Part shown: positions 24,247-33,357 of the stretch, piece by piece | Position numbering within the stretch: the first letter of the stretch is position 1 | Layout of the letters: each line of letters starts with the position of its first letter | Position numbers and translations under genes: made by a program | NCBI GenBank assembly: GCA_052379645.1 | Contig: JBQSYU010000001.1 | Strand: one strand, 5' to 3' | DNA: 64,000 nucleotides | Source: Arthrobacter_H sp030452125 | Lineage (GTDB): Bacteria > Actinomycetota > Actinomycetes > Actinomycetales > Micrococcaceae | The notes under the pieces: model-generated | Told to the model about the DNA's origin: nothing | Database searches by the model: none | Seen by the model: only the letters and a program-made list of their open reading frames with translations

Positions 24247-25434
24247 CTACTCCCCGGAGGCGACCTCCTGCACGGCCGCGGCCACCGCGGCGGCCACCCG
24301 CGGGTCCAGGGGCGAAGGGACGATGAAGTCGGCAGCCAGGTCCCCACCGACCAGATCGGCGATGGCCCGGGCCGCAGCGATCTTCATCCGTGGGGTGATC
24401 CGCCGTGCCGACGCGTCCAGGGCCCCGCGGAAGATCCCCGGGAAGGCCAACACGTTGTTGATCTGGTTCGGGAAGTCGCTGCGCCCGGTGGCGACGACCT
24501 GCCCGAAACGGGCCGCGACCTCGGGCATGACCTCGGGGTCCGGATTCGACAGCGCGAAGATGATCGCGCCGTCGTTCATGGCCTCCAGATCCTCCGCGGG
24601 GACCTGCGAGGAGGAGACCCCGATGAAGGCGTCGGCCCCGTCGAGGGCCTCGCGGATCCCGCCCATGACCGAATCGCGGTTGGTGATGGCCGCATATCTG
24701 GCCTTGATCGGGTTCAGGTCGTTCCGGTCACGGTGGATGACCCCCTGTGAATCGACCAGCACGACGTCGCCGATGCCGACATTGACCAGGATGTCGGTGA
24801 TCGCGATGCCTGCGGCCCCGGCGCCGGAGACGACCACGCGCAGCCCGGCCAGCTCCTTGCCGACCACCCGGGCCGCGTTGGTCAGTGCCGCCAGGACCAC
24901 CACCGCGGTTCCATGCTGGTCGTCGTGCATCACCGGGCAGTCCAGGGCCTCGATGAGGCGTTCCTCCAGTTCGAAGCAACGCGGTGCCGAGACGTCCTCG
25001 AGGTTGATCGCCCCGAAACTGGGACGCAACCGGACCAGGGTCTCGATGATCTCCTCGACATCGGTGGTCTCGAGCACCAGCGGAATGGAGTTCAACCCAC
25101 CGAATTCCTTGAACAGGGCACATTTCCCTTCCATGACGGGCAACGACGCCGCGGCGCCGATGTCGCCCAGCCCCAGCACGGAGGTCCCGTCGGAGACCAC
25201 GGCCACCAGCCGGGAAGCCCAGGTGTGGGTGGCGTGGCGGGCCGGGTCCTCGGCGATCGCGCGGGAGACCTGGGCGACCCCCGGGGTGTAGGCGATGGAC
25301 AGGGCCCGCTTCGAATCCAGGGCCATCGTGGACTGGACGGAGAGCTTTCCGCCTTCATGGGCGGCAAAGACCTCCCGGCTGCTCACGGGCGTCGTGGGGC
25401 CGGGGGTGGTTTCAGGGGTGGTCGAGATGGACAT
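24247..25434 (-). CDS. NAD(P)-dependent malic enzyme (decarboxylating)
   Basis: 395-residue short-form malic enzyme, converting malate to pyruvate and CO2. The conserved IAYTPGVAQV near residues 47-56 supplies the Tyr, GKCALFKEFG the catalytic Lys, and NLEDVSAPRCFELE with VMHDDQHGTA the acidic metal ligands; the Rossmann GAGAAG is in the middle. Length fits the bacterial single-domain form without the phosphotransacetylase domain. AGGAG is 7 bases before the ATG. Neighbours give no metabolic context. Confidence 0.93.
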   Translation of the reverse strand: MSISTTPETTPGPTTPVSSREVFAAHEGGKLSVQSTMALDSKRALSIAYTPGVAQVSRAIAEDPARHATHTWASRLVAVVSDGTSVLGLGDIGAAASLPVMEGKCALFKEFGGLNSIPLVLETTDVEEIIETLVRLRPSFGAINLEDVSAPRCFELEERLIEALDCPVMHDDQHGTAVVVLAALTNAARVVGKELAGLRVVVSGAGAAGIAITDILVNVGIGDVVLVDSQGVIHRDRNDLNPIKARYAAITNRDSVMGGIREALDGADAFIGVSSSQVPAEDLEAMNDGAIIFALSNPDPEVMPEVAARFGQVVATGRSDFPNQINNVLAFPGIFRGALDASARRITPRMKIAAARAIADLVGGDLAADFIVPSPLDPRVAAAVAAAVQEVASGE

Positions 25435-25666
25435 GTGGATGCTCCTGGAGAAAGACTGCCGTTCGGGAAGCGGGCCCGGCGCGGATGAACGCGGACTGCC
25501 TGTTCTCCGGCGACCGGGTCGTCACGCGAAGGGCAGCCTGCCCTGCTCTGCGGCGGCCGGCCCGGGGTGGTGGCTCGCGGCGCTGGCGCAGTGGTCAGTA
25601 CTTTCTTTAGACCGTTATCCACCAGAGTAGGGCATCGATGGAGCCGACCCAACCATGACGGTGGCC

Positions 25667-26518
25667 CTAGCCGGCCTCGGCCTCGGTGGCCCCGGGGGCG
25701 ACCACCCGGCCGTCGGGGCCGATCCGTCGGGCGTTGGCCAGCACCGGCAGTTTCCGGCGGGCCTGCTCGACCTCTGCGAGGTCGAGGTCCACGACGGTGA
25801 GCTCGGGGCCCTGCGGCAGGCAGGCCAGCGTGCGGCCCAGCGGTGAGATGACGGCGCTGCGGCCGACCCCCAACGGGGTGCTGTCGGTGGCGGGGCGTCC
25901 GCTGGCCGCGGGGTCGGCCTGGTCGCAGGCGACGATGAACGTCGTCGTATCCAGTGCCCGGGCCCGGATGAGGGCCTCCCACTGCTCGGCCTTGTCCGGG
26001 CCGTCGCCCCAGGAGGCACACACCAGGTTCACCGTGGCGCCGGCCGCCGCGTTCGCCCGGAACAGATCGGGGAAACGCACGTCGTAGCAGATCGACAGCC
26101 CGAAGACGACGCCGTCGAGTTCGAAGGTGGCGATCGATCCACCCGCGGTCACGGCATCGGATTCGGCGAACCCGTAGGCGTCGTAGAGGTGGATCTTGTC
26201 GTAGCTGGCCTCCACCCCGGGGCCGGTGGCCAGCAGCGTATTGCGCACGCGCCCGTCCTCGCCGGGGGTGAACATCCCGTGGACCGTGACGATGCCCAGT
26301 TCGGCCGAGAGGGCGCGGATCCGTCGGGCCCAGTCCCCGTCCAGGGGCTGGGCCACCTCGGCCAGCGGGTTGCCGAAGGCGCACATGGTGGCTTCGGGAA
26401 AGACCACGACGGCGGCACCGGCGTCCCGGGCCCGGGCCGCCTGGTCACGGACCAGACCGAGGTTGGCCTCCAGATCGGCGGTGGAGTTGATCTGGGCCAG
26501 AGCGATTTTCAACGTCAT
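25667..26518 (-). CDS. Carbon-nitrogen hydrolase (nitrilase superfamily)
   Basis: 283-residue cytoplasmic amidase-fold enzyme with the full Glu-Lys-Cys triad: Glu42 in VFPEATM, Lys108 in SYDKIHLYD and Cys144 in SICYDVRFPD. The last motif is typical of the NIT2/deaminated-glutathione amidase branch (branch 10), which repairs omega-amides and deaminated thiols. The ATG at 26518 has only a weak GAAG upstream. It is divergent from the HTH gene at 26584. A NIT-like repair function is likely but the substrate is not fixed. Confidence 0.88.
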   Translation of the reverse strand: MTLKIALAQINSTADLEANLGLVRDQAARARDAGAAVVVFPEATMCAFGNPLAEVAQPLDGDWARRIRALSAELGIVTVHGMFTPGEDGRVRNTLLATGPGVEASYDKIHLYDAYGFAESDAVTAGGSIATFELDGVVFGLSICYDVRFPDLFRANAAAGATVNLVCASWGDGPDKAEQWEALIRARALDTTTFIVACDQADPAASGRPATDSTPLGVGRSAVISPLGRTLACLPQGPELTVVDLDLAEVEQARRKLPVLANARRIGPDGRVVAPGATEAEAG

Positions 26519-26583
26519 GTCTTCGAGGTTGCCATACCCCGCCGATCCGCCCAAGGGCCCCGCCGGCAGGGCATGATGGTCTC

Positions 26584-27006
26584 ATGCCACAGGAGATGAC
26601 TGCCTTGACCAGAACCACCCAGCATGAGGCGCTGGCGGGACCCGACGCCGCCCGGCTGGCCCGGGCGTTGGGGGAGTCCGCCGATGCGACGGTGTTCGTC
26701 AACGGCACGGCACTGCGCCTGCCGTCGGCGGCGGCCGGAGCCGTCTTGGATCTGCTCGGCCGCCTGGCCGACGGGGAAGCGGTCGTGCTCAGCACCGCCG
26801 AGCGATGGCTGAACACTTCCCAGGCGGCCCGGCTGGCCGGGGTGTCCAACACCTACATGCGCAACCTCACCGATGCGGGGACCATCCCGGTCGAGTACCG
26901 CGGCAGCCACCGCAGGATCAAGCCCGCGGACATCACGGCCTGGGTGGCCTCCCGGCGGGTGGAGGCCCCGCCCGCGGATCAAGGGGGCGGCGAGGCCCCC
27001 GAATAA
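26584..27006 (+). CDS. Excisionase-type helix-turn-helix DNA-binding protein
   Basis: 140-residue protein. The N-terminal half (1-75) is helical and unassigned; the C-terminal half carries a MerR/excisionase-like HTH, LNTSQAARLAGVSNTYMRNL (about 79-98), followed by YRGSHRRIKPADITAWV, the strand that reads DNA in HTH_17 proteins. Such two-part proteins often are antitoxins paired with a PIN toxin, but no PIN gene follows: the next gene, 58 bases on, is an aminotransferase. No ribosome binding site precedes the ATG at 26584. It may act as a local regulator of the aminotransferase gene. Confidence 0.75.
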   Translation: MPQEMTALTRTTQHEALAGPDAARLARALGESADATVFVNGTALRLPSAAAGAVLDLLGRLADGEAVVLSTAERWLNTSQAARLAGVSNTYMRNLTDAGTIPVEYRGSHRRIKPADITAWVASRRVEAPPADQGGGEAPE

Positions 27007-27016
27007 ACATCTCCTC

Positions 27017-27058
27017 GGTAACAACTGTTGCCTCATGGTGAACCCATGTTGTTACGAT
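27017..27058 (+). promoter_or_regulatory. Leaderless promoter and inverted-repeat operator of the aminotransferase gene
   Basis: TACGAT (27053-27058) lies 6 bases before the GTG at 27065. An imperfect palindrome GGTAACAACTGTTGCC (27017-27032) contains GTAACAAC (27018-27025), whose exact complement GTTGTTAC recurs at 27048-27055 over the -10 box. Two half-sites 30 bases apart plus the local palindrome look like a repressor or activator site. The HTH protein ending at 27006 is one candidate binder. A -35 candidate, TTGCCT, is 19 bases from the -10, longer than ideal. Confidence 0.55.
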
Positions 27059-27064
27059 GTGAGG

Positions 27065-28360
27065 GTGAACACAGCAGAGAACCCCACCGCCCAGGACCGC
27101 GAATCGTTGCCCACCGAATCGGAGCTTGCCCTTGAGCGGGCCGAGGCCTCGACCCGACACGAGAGCCTGTTCTCCGAACGCGCCGCCAACATCAAGCAAT
27201 CCGCCGTCCGGGACGTCTTCGACATCTCGCTGCGCCCGGGGCTGGTCTCGCTGGCCGGGGGAAACCCCTACCTCTCGTCGCTTCCCTTGGAGAAGATCGG
27301 GACGATGGCCCACCAGCTCATCGCCCAGGAGGGGCTGACTGCCCTGCAATACGGTGGTGGCAAGGGCACCATCGAGCTGCGCCAACACATCTGCGAGGTC
27401 ATGGCCGAGGAGGGCATCACCAATGTCGACCCCGAGAACATCGTGGTCACCGCCGGCTCACAATCGGCCCAGGACGTAGCCTGCAAGGTCTTCTGCGACC
27501 CCGGCGACGTCGTGCTGTGCGAGGACCCCACCTACGTCGGGGCCCTGAACACCTTCGAGGCCCACCAGATCCAGGTCGAATCGGTCGCCATGGACGAGGA
27601 CGGGCTGGTTCCCGAGGCCCTGCGTGAACGCATCGCCGAGGTCACGGCCACCGGTAAGCGGATCAAGTTCCTCTACACGATCCCCAACTTCAACAACCCC
27701 TCGGGCATCTCGCTGGCCGCCGCACGCCGTCAGGAAGTCGTCGACATCTGCCGCGAGGCCAACATCCTCGTCCTCGAGGACAACCCCTACGGGCTGCTGA
27801 AGTTCGACGGCGAGCCCTACCCGACGCTGCGGGCGGACAACCCGGACGACGTGATCTACATGGGCTCGTTCTCCAAGATCCTGGCCCCCGGCCTGCGCAT
27901 CGGCTGGGCGTTGCTGCCCGAGCACCTGACCCGCAGGTTCTACCTGGCCAGCGAGGCGGTGGTGCTCTGCCCACCGACCCTGAACCAGATGCTGATCACC
28001 AGCTACCTCGACGGGCATGACTGGCGCGGCCAGATCTCCGCCTACCGCGGACTGTATGCCGAGCGTTGCACGGCCATGCTCTCCGCCCTCGAGGAACTCA
28101 TGCCGGAAGGGGTCCGCTGGACCACGCCGACCGGGGGCTTCTTCATCTGGGTCACCCTCCCGGAGGGGATCGACACCTACCCGCTGCTCGCCGAGGCCAT
28201 CGACGACGGCGTCGTCTTCATCCCCGGGGCGGCCTTCACCCCCGGGGACGAGCCGAACAACCGGTTGCGACTGGCCTTCAGCGCCATCGACCCGGAGAAG
28301 ATCCACGAGGGCGTCAAGCGTCTGGCGGTCGTGTTGAACCGGGCCATCGACGCCGCCTGA
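27065..28360 (+). CDS. PLP-dependent aminotransferase (MocR/2-aminoadipate aminotransferase-like)
   Basis: 431-residue fold-type I aminotransferase. Lys271 in YMGSFSKILAPGLRIGW forms the Schiff base; FLYTIPNFNNPSG and EDNPYG are the cofactor-binding blocks. The sequence is that of the LysN/ARO8/MocR C-terminal family without a GntR domain, used for 2-aminoadipate, branched-chain or aromatic amino acids. GTG start at 27065, leaderless by the -10 position. A 35-residue N-terminal extension precedes the domain. Specific substrate not decidable. Confidence 0.88.
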   Translation: MNTAENPTAQDRESLPTESELALERAEASTRHESLFSERAANIKQSAVRDVFDISLRPGLVSLAGGNPYLSSLPLEKIGTMAHQLIAQEGLTALQYGGGKGTIELRQHICEVMAEEGITNVDPENIVVTAGSQSAQDVACKVFCDPGDVVLCEDPTYVGALNTFEAHQIQVESVAMDEDGLVPEALRERIAEVTATGKRIKFLYTIPNFNNPSGISLAAARRQEVVDICREANILVLEDNPYGLLKFDGEPYPTLRADNPDDVIYMGSFSKILAPGLRIGWALLPEHLTRRFYLASEAVVLCPPTLNQMLITSYLDGHDWRGQISAYRGLYAERCTAMLSALEELMPEGVRWTTPTGGFFIWVTLPEGIDTYPLLAEAIDDGVVFIPGAAFTPGDEPNNRLRLAFSAIDPEKIHEGVKRLAVVLNRAIDAA

Positions 28361-28391
28361 TCCCTCCGTGGGCCTCCAGGCCCCCGGTTCG

Positions 28392-29114
28392 TTACCGCTG
28401 CCCTGCGGACTGTTCGTGGAACCACGGCCGGACATCGAGGGTGATCCGGTTCCGGGCCCCCGGGGGTCCGGGGTGCCCGTCCAGGTCGTAGGCCTCGTCG
28501 CCGGCCCAGGCCACGATCGGGTGGCCCTCGTCGTTGCGGGCCCCGACGCTTTTGAAGTCCGCCGGTTCACTGGCCCGTGCGGCGGCCACCGCCGCTGCCG
28601 CGCTCCGGTGGCCGCTCAACCAGTTCAGCGTCATCCAGGTGGGCGGGACCAGTTCCATGGACCCGCCGGCGTGGCGTTCCAGGGCCTCGGCCGGGGTCAG
28701 CCACGCGTGATCGACATGCTCCTCGGGACTGAGCCGGAGCGGCCCGGTGGCCTCTGTGTCCACCGCCGCCAGGAAGAACCAGGTGAGCAGCCGTTTCGGC
28801 ACGCTGGGCGGCGGGGTCCAGATGGACAGGGCGGCCAGATCCTCCTGGGCGATCACCATCCCGGTCTCCTCCCGGGTTTCGCGTACGCCGGCACACCGGG
28901 CGGCCCCGGCGGGCGGATCGGGGCAATCCCGCGGGACCTCGTCCCGGTCCTCCGGATCGACGTGGCCTCCGGGAAAGACCCAGGCCCCGGCGAAGGAACC
29001 GCGGTGGGAGGGCCGTTCCAGCAACAGCACCTCCAGTCCGCGGGGCGCATCGCGCAACAGCACCACGGTGGCCGCATCACCGTGCAGGGCGGGCTCGTGC
29101 GTGGCCTCGGGCAT
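28392..29114 (-). CDS. NUDIX hydrolase
   Basis: 240-residue hydrolase of nucleoside diphosphates or CoA derivatives. The Nudix box is interrupted as in the NUDT19/NUDT7-like group: GAWVFPGGHVDPEDR, an insertion, then VRETREETGM with the catalytic Glu residues. The ATG at 29114 (AAGGA 6 bases before it) is preferred; an ATG at 29135 overlaps the idi stop as ATGA and could also serve by coupling. Downstream of idi in the same operon. Substrate unknown. Confidence 0.85.
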   Translation of the reverse strand: MPEATHEPALHGDAATVVLLRDAPRGLEVLLLERPSHRGSFAGAWVFPGGHVDPEDRDEVPRDCPDPPAGAARCAGVRETREETGMVIAQEDLAALSIWTPPPSVPKRLLTWFFLAAVDTEATGPLRLSPEEHVDHAWLTPAEALERHAGGSMELVPPTWMTLNWLSGHRSAAAAVAAARASEPADFKSVGARNDEGHPIVAWAGDEAYDLDGHPGPPGARNRITLDVRPWFHEQSAGQR

Positions 29115-29131
29115 CGACGGTCCTTCGTCCC

Positions 29132-29713
29132 TCATCGGATGGGTTCCGGGCCGGGACCCCGGTAGGGGATCTCCCGGGAGTCCAGCTGCTCCAGCTGCAA
29201 CACCAGCCACGGACTGAAGGCCCAGGGGGTGGCGCGGACCGCGGCGACCAGGTCCTGCGGAGCCACCCAGTGGTGTTCGGCGACTTCGCTGGGCCGGGGG
29301 TCGACCCCGGAGGCGGCCCGGGCGAAATACACCGGGCAGAACTCGTTCTCCACCACCCCCGAGGCATCCTCGGCCCGGTAGGCGAACTCCGGCAGGACCA
29401 TCTCGACGGCACCCAGCTCCATCCCGAGCTCGAACCCGGCCCGACGGTGCACGGCATCCTCGCGGGGTTCACCCGGTGCGGGATGCCCGCAGACGGAATT
29501 CGTCCACACTCCAGGCCAGGCCTTCTTGGCCAGGGACCTGCGGGTGACCAGGACGCGCCCTTCGGCGTCGAAGACATGGCAGGAGAAGGCCAGGTGCAGC
29601 GGCGTCGTCCCGGTATGTACTTCCGCCTTGTCGGCGCTGCCGTTCTCCTGGTGGTCGGCGTCGAGCAGCACCACGTTTTCGGCGGGCCCTGGTGGTGGCG
29701 TCCGGGTTCTCAC
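29132..29713 (-). CDS. idi: Isopentenyl-diphosphate delta-isomerase, type I
   Basis: 193-residue enzyme converting isopentenyl diphosphate to dimethylallyl diphosphate for isoprenoid (menaquinone, carotenoid) synthesis. Cys75 in TNSVCGHPAPGE is the catalytic thiol, HLAFSCHVFD and the ENEFCPVYF block hold the metal ligands and the catalytic Glu. The GTG at 29713 has AGAGGA upstream. The stop overlaps or nearly touches the start of the NUDIX gene, so both share a transcript. Slightly longer than E. coli Idi (182 residues) because of a 10-residue proline-rich N-terminus. Confidence 0.92.
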   Translation of the reverse strand: MRTRTPPPGPAENVVLLDADHQENGSADKAEVHTGTTPLHLAFSCHVFDAEGRVLVTRRSLAKKAWPGVWTNSVCGHPAPGEPREDAVHRRAGFELGMELGAVEMVLPEFAYRAEDASGVVENEFCPVYFARAASGVDPRPSEVAEHHWVAPQDLVAAVRATPWAFSPWLVLQLEQLDSREIPYRGPGPEPIR

Positions 29714-29770
29714 GATGGGTTCCTCTCCCCTGGTCCTTCGGTGAAATCCGACATCCCCGGCGGGATGCGG

Positions 29771-31156
29771 CTAATCGAGCAGCAGTGCCGGCTCTTCCAT
29801 GATCGCGGCGATGTCGGCCAGGAAGCGGGCCGATAGATCGCCGTCGACCACCCGATGGTCGAAGCTACCACCCAAGGTGGTGATCCAGCGGGGGACGACG
29901 TCCCCGTCGACCACCCACGGCTTCTGCCGGATGGTGCCGAAGGCGATGATCGAGACTTCGCCGGGATTGATGATGGGGGTCCCGGTGTCGACGCCCAGGA
30001 CCCCGATGTTGGTCACCGTCAGCGTGCCCTCGCGCATGTCCTCGGGCCGGGTCCGCCCTTCCCTGGCGGTGGTGGTCAGCTCGTTCAGGGCCATCGCCAG
30101 TTCCTTCAGGCTCAGATCCTGTGCGTCCTTGAGGTTCGGGACCACCAGGCCCCGCGGGGTCGCGGCTGCGATCCCGAGGTTCACGAAGTGCTTGACGTGG
30201 ATTTCGGCACCCTGCCCGGTATCCACCCAGCTGGCGTTGACGCCCGGGTTCCGCGCCGCGGCCCAGATGACCGCCTTGGTGAGGATCAGCAGCGGGGAGA
30301 CCTTGATGCCTTCGAAGTCGCGGGACTTCTTCAGACGCTGGATGAACTCCATCGTCCGGGTGGCGTCGACATCGACGAAGATGCTCACATGCGGAGCGGC
30401 GGACACGGAGTCGACCATGGCCTTGGCGGTGGCCTTGCGCACCCCGCGCACCGGTTCACGGGTGATCCGCTGCGCCGTGGCCCCACCGGTGGGCCGGTGG
30501 TTGGTCAGGTCCTCGCGGGTGATCTGCCCGTGCGTACCGGTTCCGCGGACATCGGAGAGTTCGATGCCCAGGTCCTTGGCGATCTTGCGGACCGGCGGCT
30601 TGGCCAGCACCCGCTCGGGCGCCGGGGGCCCCGGGGTCGGAGCAGGCTTCGTGGCGGCTTCGGCCACCGGTGTTCCTGCGGGGGCAGGTGCGGGGCGGGC
30701 TTGGGCGCCCGGCGGGGTCGCGGAGGCACCGGGACGGGTGCGGGGGCGCCGGCGGACGGGATCCGACTTCGGGCCCGAGCCGACCAGCGGGCCTGGGGCC
30801 TGCTCCTCGACGGACGCCTCGGCCACTTCCCCGGGGGTCGGGGCCGGCGGCGGGGCAGCGCCGTCAGTGGGCGCCGGGGCGGCCGTGGCTTCCGGCTCGG
30901 CCGGGGCGCCGGGCTGTTGCCCGATTTCGTCGACGGAGAACAGCGGCTGGCCGACTTCCACGACCTGTCCTTCGGCGGCGTGCAGTTCGGTGACCACCCC
31001 GGCATACGGGCTGGGCAGTTCGACCAGGGACTTGGCGGTCTCGATCTCCACGAAGACCTGGTTGATCTCCACATGGTCGCCGGTCTTGACCTTCCAGGAG
31101 GCGATATCGGCCTCGGTCAGGCCTTCGCCGACATCGGGCAGGTTGAAGGTACTCAT
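29771..31156 (-). CDS. Dihydrolipoamide acyltransferase (E2) of branched-chain 2-oxoacid dehydrogenase
   Basis: 461-residue core subunit. A single lipoyl domain (1-80) with the lipoylated Lys in EIETAKSLVE; a long Pro/Ala linker (about 85-175); a peripheral subunit-binding domain (PPVRKIAKDLGIELSDV); another linker; and the catalytic acyltransferase domain with SFDHRVVDGD (His/Asp) near the C-terminus. Transfers the acyl group from lipoyl to CoA. It lies 41 bases downstream of the E1beta stop. E3 (lipoamide dehydrogenase) is not in the window and must be supplied from elsewhere. Confidence 0.93.
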   Translation of the reverse strand: MSTFNLPDVGEGLTEADIASWKVKTGDHVEINQVFVEIETAKSLVELPSPYAGVVTELHAAEGQVVEVGQPLFSVDEIGQQPGAPAEPEATAAPAPTDGAAPPPAPTPGEVAEASVEEQAPGPLVGSGPKSDPVRRRPRTRPGASATPPGAQARPAPAPAGTPVAEAATKPAPTPGPPAPERVLAKPPVRKIAKDLGIELSDVRGTGTHGQITREDLTNHRPTGGATAQRITREPVRGVRKATAKAMVDSVSAAPHVSIFVDVDATRTMEFIQRLKKSRDFEGIKVSPLLILTKAVIWAAARNPGVNASWVDTGQGAEIHVKHFVNLGIAAATPRGLVVPNLKDAQDLSLKELAMALNELTTTAREGRTRPEDMREGTLTVTNIGVLGVDTGTPIINPGEVSIIAFGTIRQKPWVVDGDVVPRWITTLGGSFDHRVVDGDLSARFLADIAAIMEEPALLLD

Positions 31157-31197
31157 GGGTGGCTCCTTGGGCGCATGCTGTTCGGGGTCCCGGGCAT

Positions 31198-32172
31198 CTA
31201 GTACTCGAACGAACGATCCACGGCATCGAGCAGCTTGTCGATATCCGGTAGGTACTGGTCCTCGACCTTGGCCACGGGGTAGGGCATGTGGAATCCGCCC
31301 ACGCGGATCACGGGGGCCTCCAGCGAAAGGAAGGCCCGCTCCGAGACCCGGGCGGCGATCTCGCCGCCGATGCCTCCGAACGTGGGGGCTTCATGGGTGA
31401 CGATGAGCCGGCCGGTCTTGCGGACCGAATCGGTGATGGTGTCGAAATCGATCGGACTGATCGAGCGCAGGTCCACCACCTCGATGCTGCGCCCGTCCTC
31501 CGTGGCTGCCTCGGCGGCAGCCAGGGCCACCGGGACCAACGGACCATAGGTGACGATCGTGGCGTCGGTCCCCTCACGGATGACCTGGGCGCTGAAGGCA
31601 TTCTGCGCCGGATTCTCGGTATCGACCTCGCCCTTGAGCCAATAGCGGCGTTTGGGTTCGAAGAAGATGACCGGGTCCTGGCATGCTGCCGCTTGCTGGA
31701 TCATCCAGTAGGCGTCGTGGGGGTTCGACGGGGTGATGATGCGCAGGCCCGCGGTATGGGCGAAGAGTGCCTCGGGTGATTCCGAATGGTGTTCGATGGA
31801 TCCGATGCCACCGCCGTAGGGGATCCGGATGACCACGGGGGCGCCGAAACGGCCCTCGGAGCGGGCGCGCATCTTGGCCAGCTGGGTCGTGATCTGGTTG
31901 AACCCGGGGAAGACGAAGCCGTCGAATTGGATTTCGGCGATCGGCTTGTAGCCGCGCAGGCTCATGCCGATCGAGGTGCCGATGATCCCGGATTCGGCCA
32001 ACGGGGAATCGATGACGCGTGAGGTCCCGAAATCGGCCATGAGCCCCTCGGTGACCCGATACACCCCGCCGAGCCGGCCGATGTCCTCACCGATCAGCAA
32101 GGATTTGGGGTTCTCCTCCAGCACGCGGCGCAGGCCGGTGGACAGGGCCTTGGCCATGGTCATCCTGGTCAT
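31198..32172 (-). CDS. 2-oxoacid dehydrogenase E1 component, beta subunit
   Basis: 324-residue transketolase-like beta subunit that with E1alpha forms the thiamine-diphosphate decarboxylase. Conserved GEDIGRLGGVYRVTEGL, the GRFGAPVVIRIPYGGG loop and HSESPEALFAH with the phosphorylation-loop-type His are present. The ATG overlaps the E1alpha stop by four bases, so subunits are made in equal amounts. The specificity (branched-chain rather than pyruvate) is inferred from similarity to actinobacterial BkdB and from the heterotetrameric form. Confidence 0.93.
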   Translation of the reverse strand: MTRMTMAKALSTGLRRVLEENPKSLLIGEDIGRLGGVYRVTEGLMADFGTSRVIDSPLAESGIIGTSIGMSLRGYKPIAEIQFDGFVFPGFNQITTQLAKMRARSEGRFGAPVVIRIPYGGGIGSIEHHSESPEALFAHTAGLRIITPSNPHDAYWMIQQAAACQDPVIFFEPKRRYWLKGEVDTENPAQNAFSAQVIREGTDATIVTYGPLVPVALAAAEAATEDGRSIEVVDLRSISPIDFDTITDSVRKTGRLIVTHEAPTFGGIGGEIAARVSERAFLSLEAPVIRVGGFHMPYPVAKVEDQYLPDIDKLLDAVDRSFEY

Positions 32173-33332
32173 CGGGGACCTCCGGATCCGGGGGTTGCTG
32201 CCGGGTCGGCATCGGTGAAGCCCGCCTCGTAGCGGCGATGGAATTCCAGTTCCTCGCGGACCAGCGGGTGCGCTTCGGCGTAGACGTTGGCGAAGGACTG
32301 GGCCAGGGTCGGGTCCGGGAAGTCCATGGCCTCCCGGCGGACCCGGGCAGCCATCTCATCCCCGTCCGCCGAAAGCCGGGCGAAGAAGTCCTCGTCGACC
32401 AGTTCCGCGGCGCGCAGGTACTTCTCCAGCCGGGCCAGCGGGTCCTTGAGATCCCAGGATTCCTCTTCGTCCGTCGTGCGGTATTTCGTGGGGTCGTCGG
32501 CCGTGGTGTGGGCGCTGCGTCGGTAGGTCTGCGCTTCGATCAGCACCGGCCCCCCGCCGCCACGGGCGTGCTCGAGGGCCCACCGGGTGACCGCATGCAC
32601 GGCCAGGACGTCGTTGCCGTCCACGTGGATGCCCGGGAAGCCGTACCCGGCGGCCCGCGCGGCCAGCGGCACCCGGGACTGGACCTCGAAGGGGACCGAG
32701 ATGGCCCACTGGTTGTTCTGGCAGAAGAAGACCACCGGGGACTGGTTGCTCGCGGCGAAGACCATCGATTCGTGGGTATCGCCCTCGGAGGAGGCACCAT
32801 CACCGAAGTACGCGACGACGGCGGTACCCTCCTGCGCCAGACGCTCCTCGTCCCAGTCGGCCTGGTCGCGTTGGATGCCCATCGCATAGCCGACGGCATG
32901 GGGCATCTGGGCGGCCAGCACCATCGTGTACATGTGGAAGTTGTTCTCCCGCGGATCCCATCCACCGTTGGAGATGCCGCGGAAGACGCGGAGCATCTGC
33001 GGGAAATCGACGTCGCGGGTCAGCGCGACGCCATGCTCGCGATAGGTCGGGAAGAGGTAGTCGCGGGCTTCGGTGGCCCGGCCGGAACCGATCTGCGCGG
33101 CTTCCTGGCCACGCAACGGCACCCAGAGCGCCAGTTGCCCCTGCCTCTGCAAGGCGGTGGCTTCCTCGTCGAACCGGCGGGTCAGCGCCATATCGCGGTA
33201 GAAGCCGCGGAGCGCATCGGCATCCACATCCGCCAGATAGGGCGAATACTCGCTGTCGGTGACGAGTTCTCCATCCGGCGTCAGCAACTGGATCAGCTCC
33301 GGTGCCGCGGCCGCCTGGGCGGTTGAGGTCAT
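32169..33332 (-). CDS. 2-oxoacid dehydrogenase E1 component, alpha subunit
   Basis: 387-residue thiamine-diphosphate-binding subunit. The TPP motif runs from VVAYFGDGASSEGD (Gly-Asp-Gly, Mg binding) to FFCQNNQWAIS (Asn-Asn). The surface loop YRRSAHTTADDPTKYR matches BCKDH E1alpha, which supports branched-chain substrates (from Val, Leu, Ile) and hence anteiso/iso fatty-acid primer supply. First gene of the E1alpha-E1beta-E2 operon. A ribosome binding site (GAAGGG) lies a little far (about 12 bases) from the ATG at 33332. Confidence 0.93.
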   Translation of the reverse strand: MTSTAQAAAAPELIQLLTPDGELVTDSEYSPYLADVDADALRGFYRDMALTRRFDEEATALQRQGQLALWVPLRGQEAAQIGSGRATEARDYLFPTYREHGVALTRDVDFPQMLRVFRGISNGGWDPRENNFHMYTMVLAAQMPHAVGYAMGIQRDQADWDEERLAQEGTAVVAYFGDGASSEGDTHESMVFAASNQSPVVFFCQNNQWAISVPFEVQSRVPLAARAAGYGFPGIHVDGNDVLAVHAVTRWALEHARGGGGPVLIEAQTYRRSAHTTADDPTKYRTTDEEESWDLKDPLARLEKYLRAAELVDEDFFARLSADGDEMAARVRREAMDFPDPTLAQSFANVYAEAHPLVREELEFHRRYEAGFTDADPAATPGSGGPR

Positions 33333-33357
33333 GCGCGTGGGTACCCTTCACTTAGAA

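Noticed and set aside
26584..27006. Antitoxin of a toxin-antitoxin pair
   Set aside because: The HTH type is used by such antitoxins, but no PIN, RelE or other toxin gene is adjacent on either side.
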